Part shown: positions 4,043 through 10,613 of the stretch, in pieces
Layout of the letters: each line of letters starts with the position of its first letter
Position numbering within the stretch: position 1 is the first letter of the stretch
Assembly (NCBI GenBank): GCA_013349485.1
Contig: DUZM01000202.1
Location: 1 to 10,613, forward strand
Length of the DNA stretch: 10,613 nucleotides
Reading direction: 5' to 3'
Source: Candidatus Hydrogenedentota bacterium
Lineage (GTDB): Bacteria; Hydrogenedentota; Hydrogenedentia; Hydrogenedentales; SLHB01
Notes under the pieces: generated by a model
The model's input: only the letters and a program-made list of their open reading frames with translations
Told to the model about the DNA's origin: nothing
Database searches by the model: none
Program-made: the position numbers and the translations under genes

Positions 4043-6448
4043 ATGGCCAAGACGGAGCGCGCCAACGGCGCGCTGCTCGGCGATGTACCCGTCGGCGAGA
4101 AGTATCAAGACAGACTCGAACGCATTGCCGCGGACGGACTCGAGCGCGCGAACATTGCCGGCGTGCTCGCACGCGCTGCCGTTGCCAGCCGCCACACGCT
4201 CACCATCGGCGTGTTCGGCGACTGGGGCCGCGGCAAGACCAGCCTCATGCGGCTCATCAAACAGGGCGTCGACTCGAATACCCGCGCCGTCGGCGTCTGG
4301 TTCAACGCATGGCAGTACGAACGCGAAGACCATCTTATTGTGCCCCTGATCGCAACAATCACAAAGGCGTTGGACGCGAAGCTCGAGGGAGAAGCCGGCG
4401 CGGGCGCAAAACTCGTCAAGGGCCTCGGTGACGGCGCCCGGGCGTTGCGCAAAGCGCTGCGGGCCGTCGCCTATGGGTTCTCGTTCAAGGGCAAAGTCGA
4501 CATACCGTTGCTCGGCGGCGGCGAGATCAACTTCTCCGCAAAGGACATGATCGAGCGGTATCAGAAACTTACCGACGAATACCAGGAACTCGCCAAGAGA
4601 GTCGCGCTGGATCGCAGTCTGTATTTCGACGCATTCGAACAACTCGAGCAGGCCGCCAGCGGCACGGAAGACACGCCAAAGATCGTGGTATTCATCGACG
4701 ATCTCGATCGGTGTCTGCCCGATGCCGCCGTGATGCTACTCGAGAACATCAAACTGGTGCTGTCGCTGCCGAACTTCTCGTTCGTGCTCGGGCTCGCGCC
4801 GAATGTGATTCAGAAGTTCGTAAAACAGAAGTTCGTCAAGGAAATGGGTCTCGACGAAGCCTATTTCAAGAACTACCTCGACAAGTTTGTGCAGGTCCCG
4901 ATTTACGTCCCGGAACAAGACCCCGACGTGATGCGGAACTACGTCGGGGAAAAGCTCTTGGCCGACGAGGACGTGTTTTCGACCACCGAGCGCAAGGAGT
5001 TCAGCGGCCTCGCCGAGTTCATTGCCGGTGTCGCCGGACAGAATCCGCGCAACGCCGTCCGGTTTATCAACCAAGTCCTTGTCGTCAAACGGATCAGCGA
5101 CGCCGAGAAGGCCAACATCCCCGCCGCCCACCTCGCGTTTGGCTGTCTGCTCCACGAGATCAGGCACGTATTGCTCGAGATGCACCTCGATTACGAGGGA
5201 CTGCAAGCCGTCGAGACGCGCGGCGCGGTGCCGGAAGATGTCGAAGAAGTGGCTATGCTGGCCGAGCGGCGGTTCACACCATGGATGAAAGACGAACGCC
5301 TCCGAGACTTGCCCGAACGCGAGCCGTTCAACGAAGCGCTGGCCCGTCTTATGGACCTCCAATCTCCACGCACCGAACACCAGCGATTTTGCCGACTGCT
5401 CCGCGCCCTGGCGCCTACCCAGGACGAGCGTGTCCGCAACGCATTGGAGTGGCTGGCCGAGAATGTCCGGCTCTGTCGCGCGCTCGACTTCCCCGAGGCC
5501 AAAGACTGGCTCCGCCACCGCACCGAACTCGAGAAGAGCTTCCGCTACACCGGCGCCGTCCAACAACCGGAAACGCCCCCGGAGAAAGCTCTCGATTTCG
5601 AGGCCATCATCCGCGAGGTCAACGAAACCGGCAAGAATGTCCTCAGTTTCCCAAATATAAGGGAATCTGCTACATCGCGCCACGGTATTCCGGCGCATAT
5701 CCGGCCGTTCGTGAAAGACCTAACGCCTCTCGGCGAACTCGAGAACGCAACAGCGCTCAACCTATCCGGCTGCATGGGTCTGACGGACCTCGGGCCCCTG
5801 GGCCACCTCGGGAAGCTCGAGTGGCTCGAGCTTGAGGGCTGCACGGGCGTGACGGACCTCAGGCCGCTGGCCGCACTTAAGGACGCGACTGTCCTCAACC
5901 TGGCGGGCTGCACGGGCGTAACGGATCTCGCGCCCCTGTCCCGGCTGCGGAGAATCAAGTGGCTCTACCTTGATGGCTGCACGGGCGTAACAGACCTCGC
6001 GCCCTTGGCCCGCCTCACAATGCTCGGGCGGCTCTACCTCATGCGATGCACGGGCGTGACGGACCTCGGGGCGCTGACCCGCCTCGATAACCTCAAGCGG
6101 CTCAACCTGGCGGGCTGCACGGGGCTCGCAGACCTCAGCCCCCTGGCCAACCTTCTGAACCTGCGGGGACTCAACCTCGGGGGATGCACGAGGATCGCGG
6201 ACCTCGCCCCGCTGGCTACCCTCGGCAAGCTGCGGTGGCTCAACCTCGCGGGCTGCACCGGGATCACGGACCTGCGCCCCCTGGCCGACCTCGCGGACCT
6301 TGAGGTGCTCTACCTTGTGGGCTGCACGAGGGTCGACGACCTCAGACCGTTGGCTAGACTCTATGAGCTACGAGATGTGTATGCGCGTGATACTGCTGTC
6401 GATCTCAAAACCGTACCCGAATCCTTGATAGGCAGGTTGTATCTGTGA
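4043..6448 (+). CDS. KAP-family P-loop NTPase with C-terminal leucine-rich repeats
   Basis: Predicted 801-residue ATPase of NLR-like layout. The KAP NTPase spans about 15-350. Walker A is GDWGRGKTS (59-67), followed by the KAP-typical VWFNAWQYERED (85-96). Walker B is FIDDLDRC (217-224). The conserved KAP helix is NPRNAVRFIN (334-343). Many KAP proteins carry transmembrane segments between Walker A and B; here that stretch is hydrophilic (KGKVDIPLLGGGE, 150-161), so the protein looks soluble. Residues about 360-555 are a mostly helical linker. From D559 to the end there are ten leucine-rich repeats of exactly 23 residues, the last truncated and degenerate. KAP NTPases include PifA of F plasmid, which excludes phage T7, and LRRs commonly bind ligands. 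A sensor that triggers an ATP-dependent response, possibly against phage, is inferred. No nuclease, TIR, protease or other effector domain is visible. No operon partner is evident; the neighbours are about 960 bases upstream and 200 downstream. Confidence 0.92.
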   Translation: MAKTERANGALLGDVPVGEKYQDRLERIAADGLERANIAGVLARAAVASRHTLTIGVFGDWGRGKTSLMRLIKQGVDSNTRAVGVWFNAWQYEREDHLIVPLIATITKALDAKLEGEAGAGAKLVKGLGDGARALRKALRAVAYGFSFKGKVDIPLLGGGEINFSAKDMIERYQKLTDEYQELAKRVALDRSLYFDAFEQLEQAASGTEDTPKIVVFIDDLDRCLPDAAVMLLENIKLVLSLPNFSFVLGLAPNVIQKFVKQKFVKEMGLDEAYFKNYLDKFVQVPIYVPEQDPDVMRNYVGEKLLADEDVFSTTERKEFSGLAEFIAGVAGQNPRNAVRFINQVLVVKRISDAEKANIPAAHLAFGCLLHEIRHVLLEMHLDYEGLQAVETRGAVPEDVEEVAMLAERRFTPWMKDERLRDLPEREPFNEALARLMDLQSPRTEHQRFCRLLRALAPTQDERVRNALEWLAENVRLCRALDFPEAKDWLRHRTELEKSFRYTGAVQQPETPPEKALDFEAIIREVNETGKNVLSFPNIRESATSRHGIPAHIRPFVKDLTPLGELENATALNLSGCMGLTDLGPLGHLGKLEWLELEGCTGVTDLRPLAALKDATVLNLAGCTGVTDLAPLSRLRRIKWLYLDGCTGVTDLAPLARLTMLGRLYLMRCTGVTDLGALTRLDNLKRLNLAGCTGLADLSPLANLLNLRGLNLGGCTRIADLAPLATLGKLRWLNLAGCTGITDLRPLADLADLEVLYLVGCTRVDDLRPLARLYELRDVYARDTAVDLKTVPESLIGRLYL
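5717..6337 (+). repeat. Nine tandem 69-bp units encoding 23-residue LRRs
   Basis: Units start at 5717, 5786, 5855, 5924, 5993, 6062, 6131, 6200 and 6269, with no insertion or deletion in the whole array. A degenerate tenth begins at 6338. The protein consensus is DLxPLxxLxxLxxLxLxGC followed by TGVT. All nine units keep the cysteine, giving a ladder at residues 577, 600, 623, 646, 669, 692, 715, 738 and 761. At the DNA level GGCTGCACGGGCGT is identical in three consecutive units (5837, 5906, 5975), and close variants occur in others. This suggests recent duplication or gene conversion between units. Confidence 0.9.
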
Positions 6449-6466
6449 TTCCCGCCCAGGCGGGAA
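6449..6466 (+). terminator. Perfect 8-bp hairpin directly after the KAP-LRR stop
   Basis: TTCCCGCC (6449-6456) and GGCGGGAA (6459-6466) flank a 2-base CA loop, beginning at the first base after TGA 6446-6448. There is no T-tract, so it may stabilise the 3' end of the mRNA rather than terminate. It also resembles the ATTCCCGC palindrome type seen at 407-498. Confidence 0.45.
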
Positions 6467-6503
6467 CATGCGCAGCGCCGTCTACCTCGACCAATGTGGC
6501 GTG

Positions 6504-6618
6504 CTGGCGCTTCAAAGTTGTTTGGAGATAGCGCCCTGCGCGCCAGATGTTAGACTGCTCAAGAAGGGCCGTCGTGCCGCCTGAAACGTGTAACGGATTG
6601 TGTCCATTGCGGTATAAC
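6504..6618 (+). promoter_or_regulatory. Upstream region of the methyltransferase operon
   Basis: CTGGCGC 6504-6510 pairs with GCGCCAG 6540-6546 across a 29-base loop. Further down TATAAC at 6613-6618 matches a -10 box at 5 of 6 positions, 33 bases before the ATG at 6652. No convincing -35 hexamer is present at the right spacing, so the promoter call is tentative. Confidence 0.3.
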
Positions 6619-6651
6619 ATGCTGGGCGGCGCAGTGTGCAGGGATGAATAG

Positions 6652-7548
6652 ATGGATGTTTTCATGAAAACCGCCGCGTTCTATCTTCGTGCGCTCTATC
6701 TCCTCGCGCGGAAGCGGGTGATTACGCCGGACGTTATCCGCCGGGACTATGATCGGCTGAGCGGCGGGTATGACGGGTATTTCTCGCGTCATATGGCGAA
6801 ACACTCGCTGGCGATGGTGGCCAGACTGGCCATCGCGCCCGGGAACCGGATGTTGGACTTGGCCTGCGGCACGGGCACGATCACGCTCGAATTGGCGCAA
6901 CGGGCGCAGGCTGGCGAGGTCGTTGCCATCGACAACTCGATAGGCATGCTCGAGCGGGCGCGCGAGAAGGCGCGGTCGCTGCAGCTTAACAACATCACCT
7001 TTATTCAAGGCGATCTGATTGACGAGATCCGGAAGCTGCCGGCCGCTCACTTCGACATCGTAACGTGCGGTTGGGCCATCGCCTATGTCAAACCGAACGT
7101 ATTGCTCGGCGAGATACGACGGGTGCTAAAGCCTGGCGGCATCGTGGGCATTATCGAGAACCGGCGAGACACGCTGCTCGAGGTACGAAACACGTCCATC
7201 AAGGTTGCCGGGCAGTTTCCATCGAAAATGCAATACTTGATGGATTTGCATCTCCGGCTGCCGCGGAGTAAGAAACACCTATGTGCGATGTTCCGGAAAG
7301 TCAAGCTGACGCCGATGGACGCCTGGGAAGGCTGCGAGTGGTTCTCGTTTGCCGACGGCCAAGAGGCCTTACACTGGGTGTTGCATACCGGCGCAAGCGC
7401 GGGTTTTGAGAGCATGATGGCGCCGGAGAAGCAAGCGGAGTGCCACAGACTGTTTGCGGCGTTTATAGAGCGCGATTACGCCAAGGACGGCCGGATCGCG
7501 GTCGCGCATCGGTTTGTGGCCGGGAGCGCGCGCAAGGACGCGAAGTAA
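6652..7548 (+). CDS. Class I SAM-dependent methyltransferase (UbiE-like)
   Basis: Predicted 298-residue enzyme that transfers a methyl group from S-adenosylmethionine; the acceptor is unknown. The Rossmann-fold core spans about 45-170. Motif I is LDLACGTGT (68-76), the acidic ribose-binding end of strand 2 is VVAIDN (90-95), motif II is FDIVTCGWA (134-142) and motif III is LKPGGIVGIIE (159-169). The N-terminal 45 residues (ALYLLARKRV, RDYDRLSGGYDGYF) resemble the lead-in of UbiE/Coq5-type enzymes. The C-terminal ~125 residues are probably the acceptor cap and are not recognised. The start is supported by AGGG 8 bases upstream. The stop TAA shares its last A with the ATG of the radical SAM gene (TAATG), so the two are translationally coupled and may act on the same molecule. 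It is unlikely to be menaquinone/ubiquinone UbiE itself, given the extra C-terminal region and the partner gene. Confidence 0.88.
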   Translation: MDVFMKTAAFYLRALYLLARKRVITPDVIRRDYDRLSGGYDGYFSRHMAKHSLAMVARLAIAPGNRMLDLACGTGTITLELAQRAQAGEVVAIDNSIGMLERAREKARSLQLNNITFIQGDLIDEIRKLPAAHFDIVTCGWAIAYVKPNVLLGEIRRVLKPGGIVGIIENRRDTLLEVRNTSIKVAGQFPSKMQYLMDLHLRLPRSKKHLCAMFRKVKLTPMDAWEGCEWFSFADGQEALHWVLHTGASAGFESMMAPEKQAECHRLFAAFIERDYAKDGRIAVAHRFVAGSARKDAK

Positions 7549-8753
7549 TGCACTACACGGGGCTTGCCAAATATTTGAAGTTGGCCGGCACGCTCAAAAT
7601 GAAGCCGGTGCGCGGGATACCGCTGAGGGTATTGTTTCGACTCCAAGGCATGTATGCCGATGCAAAACTAACGCGCGTCGGCGACGCAATAGTAATCAAT
7701 TCGTTCCTGCCGCCGTTTCCCGGCAGACCCTTCGGCAGGTTGGCCTTATCCGTGCAGGCCGCGTTGCGCGCCGAGGTGATACCCGTGTCGTGTTACATCG
7801 GCCTCACGAACCGATGCAATTTCAATTGCTGGCATTGCAGCAAGGCGTTGAGAAGGGACGCCGAGTTGCCGTTGGCCGTTGTGGAGAAGGCCATCAAAGG
7901 AGCGCTCGACCTGGGTGCATGCATTATCGGATTCACCGGCGGCGAACCGCTGATGCGGGAAGATTTGGAGGGCATCATCCGGGGTATCGGCGAACGCGCT
8001 TCGGCGCTCCTTTTCACCACGGGCGACGGATTGACCCGGCAACGGGCCGCGGCGCTGAAGGCGGCCGGGCTATTCGGCATTGCCGTCAGCCTGGACAGCC
8101 CCGACGGGGACGTGCACAACCGGTTGCGCGGCAGCGCCGACGCCTTCGGGACGGCGACGAACGCGGTACGGGTCTCACTCGAGAATGAGTTTTTCACCAT
8201 GCTTCAGGTGGTAGCCAGAAAGGACTTCATTGACCACGAGATCTGGCCGTACATCGAGTTTGCCAAGGATCTCGGCGCCCACGAAATTCGGGTGATCGAG
8301 CCCATGCCCACGGGGAGTCTCATCAACGCCGAGGATTGCCTGTTGTCCCAGGAAGAACGCCAGATGTTGAAGGATATCCACGTCGAGGTGAACAGGCGCA
8401 AGGACTATCCCACTATGTCGTGTTTCGCCTACATCGAGGACGAATGTATGTACGGGTGCGGCGCGGGCATTCAACACATGTACATTGATGCGCAGGGCGA
8501 CGTGTGCCCGTGCGACTTCACGCCGCTGTCGTTCGGCAATGTCAACGAGGAGAACCTCGACATCATCTGGGCACGATTGCGCGAGGCGTTTGCCCGGCCC
8601 CGAAGCACGTGTTTCCTACTCGAAAACAGCGCGCAGATTAGGGCCGCGTGCAACGGCGAATTGCCGTTGGATACCGAAACATCCATGAGGATTTGCCGCA
8701 AATGTGCGGCCGGAACGATCCCGGAATATTACCGAATCCTAGGCTGGAAGTGA
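7548..8753 (+). CDS. Radical SAM enzyme with SPASM/twitch-type C-terminal domain
   Basis: Predicted 401-residue iron-sulfur enzyme that cleaves S-adenosylmethionine to a 5'-deoxyadenosyl radical. The CX3CX2C cluster motif is C90, C94, C97 (CNFNCWHC), and the SAM-binding GGEP is at 131-134. SLDSPDGDVHNRLRG (181-195) is the usual strand-4/5 region. The C-terminal part carries C300, C304, C320, C322, C355, C383 and C386, with GDVCPCDF and FGNVNEENLDIIW typical of SPASM/twitch domains that hold auxiliary 4Fe-4S clusters. SPASM enzymes often modify peptides, but lipid- and cofactor-directed ones also exist. No short precursor-peptide gene was found nearby. The first ~75 residues are an unrecognised extension before the barrel. 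The frame stays open upstream to about 7440, but coupling to the methyltransferase stop (TAATG) fixes the start at 7548. Its 3' end overlaps the convergent GT9 gene by 15 bases. Confidence 0.9.
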   Translation: MHYTGLAKYLKLAGTLKMKPVRGIPLRVLFRLQGMYADAKLTRVGDAIVINSFLPPFPGRPFGRLALSVQAALRAEVIPVSCYIGLTNRCNFNCWHCSKALRRDAELPLAVVEKAIKGALDLGACIIGFTGGEPLMREDLEGIIRGIGERASALLFTTGDGLTRQRAAALKAAGLFGIAVSLDSPDGDVHNRLRGSADAFGTATNAVRVSLENEFFTMLQVVARKDFIDHEIWPYIEFAKDLGAHEIRVIEPMPTGSLINAEDCLLSQEERQMLKDIHVEVNRRKDYPTMSCFAYIEDECMYGCGAGIQHMYIDAQGDVCPCDFTPLSFGNVNEENLDIIWARLREAFARPRSTCFLLENSAQIRAACNGELPLDTETSMRICRKCAAGTIPEYYRILGWK

Positions 8754-10424
8754 TCGGAAGACATCGGCGGCGCGTTCGGCCTTTGCCATGACGAGTCGCG
8801 CGCGTGCGGCAAGTTCCTCATAGATTTCCCGCGTGGTTTCGGCAAGGTGAAGCGGGTCGGCCCCCTCGAGGTTGTCCCGCTCGTAGCGCGAAATCCGCAC
8901 CAGCGGCCTTGTGCTCTCGTGAAGTTCGCCGAAAAGGCGTATGTCCTCGTCGTGGCGCGTCAGGCCGGCCACCTGTTCCTTTGCCTTTTGCAGATCATTG
9001 TCGCGGAGCGAGTCGAGCAAGGCGTCCGTGGCGGCGCCGCCCTGTTCGCCGAGCGCCGCGAGTTGTCCGAAAACCGGCGCCAACGCCGCGCGCCACGTTT
9101 CAACCGTCGCGGCCGGCGGCCCGGAATAGCAGCCGAGCATCGCGCGGAAGCTCTCGTCTTCGACGCGGGCGCTCTTCTGGGCGCCGAGATGGTCGAGCCA
9201 CATTGCCCGGTACGCGATACGGAGAAGATCCCTTTGAGTCAATTCCCGACGCAGCACGGGATACCATTCGAGACAGCCGTCCGGCGCGAACTGCGACATG
9301 TGGAGGTGGGCATCGGCCAAATCCGGCGCGTCCGTCGTGTGCGGCACAAATCCGGCCTCGCGTACCTCGAGGGTTGTCTCGATGGCGCGCATCACGTGTC
9401 TGGGCTGCAATCGCTCGCGTTCCTCGAGGCCGCCCGGCACGAACGACGAGTCGCCAAGGGCCTGGCGCCGACACTCGACGGCGCAGTGGCCGGCGCCGTA
9501 CGGGCCGGTTTCACGGAAATGAACGTGGCCTACCGAAACCAGCACGGTAGGACATCCTACGGCGGCGGCAATGTGCATCGTGCCCGTATCGTTCGTGACC
9601 AACACGTTCGCCCGCTCGAGCAAGGCCGCCAGTTGCGGCACCATCGTCTGCCCGTACAGTTGGAGGGCCGTGCCCGGCGCGTGCTGCGCGAAGGCTTGGC
9701 CCAAATGGGCTTCTTCCTTGACGCCCACGAGTGCTATGCGTGCGTTTCGGCGCTCGACAAGCATACGGCCAACGGTGGCGAAATGCGCCTCGGACCATCG
9801 CTTGCTATCTTCGCTTGCCCCAAGCTGAAAACAGGCGACGAAATCGCCCGCATGCACGCCGTGTCTGTCGAGCAGTGAATTCACAAACGCCCGATCCGCG
9901 TCCCGGACCTCGAACACCAGGTTGCGGACGTCGGGCGCGCCGGAAGCGAAATGCCGGAAAACGTCGCAGAGGTTGAGGTCGCTGTACTCGCGGTTGAAGA
10001 TGCCCGTGAAGAAGTACTTCGTCCATGGCCCGCGCTGGACGAACTGCCAGTCGTCAGTCATGTGTACGCCGACTACGTGCGGGACTTCGGCTATTTTCAA
10101 TAGCATCGCCGAGGAAACGCTGTTCGTGCAGTTGTAGCAGAGGTCGAAACGGCCCGCCTTTATACGGTCAATGTAGGATTCGGCGCGTTCGAAAGCCCGC
10201 AACAAGCGGTCGGAATCCCGCGCCCGCATGTCCAGGAACATGTTGTCCTCTTCGTAGACAATCACGTCGTCGACGTCCGGATTGCGCTCGACGATGGGCT
10301 TGCCCATCCTGCGCACCATGGCCGTGATGTGCGCGTCCGGGTGCTGTTGTTTGAGTGCGCAAATCAGCGGCGAGGTCTGGAGGACGTCGCCCATCCGCGT
10401 CATTTGTGCCACCAGTATGCGCAT
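8739..10424 (-). CDS. Glycosyltransferase family 9 protein with long C-terminal extension
   Basis: Predicted 561-residue transferase related to ADP-heptose:LPS heptosyltransferases, acting at the cytoplasmic face in surface-glycan assembly. Residues 1-350 form the two-domain GT-B fold. The N-terminal RILVAQMTRMGDVLQTSP (2-19) contains the GD acceptor-site motif. The C-terminal donor site has NDTGTMHIAAAVGCPT (278-293), and KRW lies at 208-210. GT9 proteins are usually about 320-370 residues; here about 200 more (360-561) follow, mostly charged and helical, with no domain recognised. The start ATG 10424-10422 overlaps the TGA of the upstream gene by one base (TGATG), implying translational coupling; a GTG directly before it (10427) is the alternative. 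It converges on the radical SAM gene, with 15 bases of shared 3' sequence. The sugar donor and acceptor are not known, and the assignment to LPS core is an inference. Confidence 0.88.
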   Translation of the reverse strand: MRILVAQMTRMGDVLQTSPLICALKQQHPDAHITAMVRRMGKPIVERNPDVDDVIVYEEDNMFLDMRARDSDRLLRAFERAESYIDRIKAGRFDLCYNCTNSVSSAMLLKIAEVPHVVGVHMTDDWQFVQRGPWTKYFFTGIFNREYSDLNLCDVFRHFASGAPDVRNLVFEVRDADRAFVNSLLDRHGVHAGDFVACFQLGASEDSKRWSEAHFATVGRMLVERRNARIALVGVKEEAHLGQAFAQHAPGTALQLYGQTMVPQLAALLERANVLVTNDTGTMHIAAAVGCPTVLVSVGHVHFRETGPYGAGHCAVECRRQALGDSSFVPGGLEERERLQPRHVMRAIETTLEVREAGFVPHTTDAPDLADAHLHMSQFAPDGCLEWYPVLRRELTQRDLLRIAYRAMWLDHLGAQKSARVEDESFRAMLGCYSGPPAATVETWRAALAPVFGQLAALGEQGGAATDALLDSLRDNDLQKAKEQVAGLTRHDEDIRLFGELHESTRPLVRISRYERDNLEGADPLHLAETTREIYEELAARARLVMAKAERAADVFRSLPA

Positions 10425-10613
10425 CACGGTTCCACGGGCTCCATCAGCATTTCAGCGCTATTGCGCACTTCTTGGAGATAGGCAAATACCTTCTCCGGAT
10501 ACGTTAACGGGGGTTTCCGTACGTTAATCTGCTCGTTGATATTCTCATGCGTGAAAAGCAGGTCCGGCGGCAACGTCTTGAGAAACTGACCCAACGGCGA
10601 GTCCACGCCCACC
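10424..10613 (-). CDS. C-terminal 62 residues of an unrecognised gene (5' end outside window)
   Basis: The reading frame enters from the right edge and ends at TGA 10426-10424. The visible part is soluble, with segments such as LPPDLLFTHENINEQI and YPEKVFAYLQEVRNSAEML; the latter is probably a C-terminal helix. Glycan-related genes commonly cluster with GT9 genes, and the 1-base stop-start overlap with the GT9 gene places both in one operon, so another glycosyltransferase or glycan-modifying enzyme is plausible. No motif visible here proves that. Confidence 0.65.
   Translation of the reverse strand, partial: VGVDSPLGQFLKTLPPDLLFTHENINEQINVRKPPLTYPEKVFAYLQEVRNSAEMLMEPVEP

Noticed and set aside
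4711..5835. Open frame of 374 codons inside the KAP-LRR gene, and the 4736-5698 minus-strand frame
   Set aside because: Both are arginine-rich or low-complexity shadows of the KAP coding sequence, with no motifs of their own.
5717..6337. Regular 69-bp repeats considered as a CRISPR or minisatellite array
   Set aside because: The units are in frame, encode LRRs with the expected leucine spacing and have no spacer-repeat alternation.
8847..9878. Plus-strand open frame of 343 codons opposite the GT9 gene
   Set aside because: The GT9 frame carries the family motifs and is coupled to its upstream gene; the opposite frame has no recognisable domain.

Overview
The window is GC-rich DNA with a moderate gene density and long, palindrome-rich intergenic gaps. 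The gene set is an Fe-S aldo/keto reductase, an NTase-HEPN protein, a KAP ATPase with leucine-rich repeats, a SPASM radical SAM enzyme and a long GT9 glycosyltransferase. With the many dispersed palindromes, this suggests a chromosome of an uncultivated, diderm, anaerobe-type bacterium of the Planctomycetota/Hydrogenedentota/Lentisphaerota kind. That placement is an inference from gene style. The window holds no rRNA or other taxonomic marker.

Layout. (1) 1-148: the last 48 codons of an unrecognised plus-strand gene. (2) 149-515: a gap with two palindromic repeats and one terminator-like hairpin. (3) 516-1643, minus: aldo/keto reductase with a C-terminal two-cluster ferredoxin domain, with a good sigma70-type promoter at 1744-1772. 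(4) 2213-3085, plus: an MNT nucleotidyltransferase fused to HEPN, with a perfect TATAAT almost touching the start codon. (5) 3086-4042: about 950 bases with no gene, starting with a 176-bp element bounded by 19-bp inverted repeats and continuing as a run of strong hairpins. (6) 4043-6448, plus: the standout gene, a KAP-family P-loop NTPase (no membrane insert visible) followed by ten 23-residue leucine-rich repeats in perfect register. (7) 6652-8753, plus: a class I methyltransferase and a SPASM radical SAM enzyme, coupled by a 1-base overlap. (8) 8739-10613, minus: a GT9 (ADP-heptose transferase-like) protein with an extra ~200-residue C-terminal region, coupled by a 1-base overlap to an upstream gene that runs off the window.

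How they may work together. The methyltransferase and radical SAM genes form a two-gene operon whose substrate cannot be read from the sequence. The GT9 gene and its upstream partner belong to a separate minus-strand operon, probably for cell-surface glycan assembly, which converges on the radical SAM gene with a 15-base overlap of the 3' ends. The KAP-LRR gene stands alone. Its ATPase-switch plus repeat-sensor layout resembles NLR/STAND immune receptors, and the KAP family includes the phage-exclusion protein PifA, so a role in phage sensing is a reasonable but untested hypothesis. The NTase-HEPN gene lies upstream but is separated by the repeat block, so a joint system is not shown.
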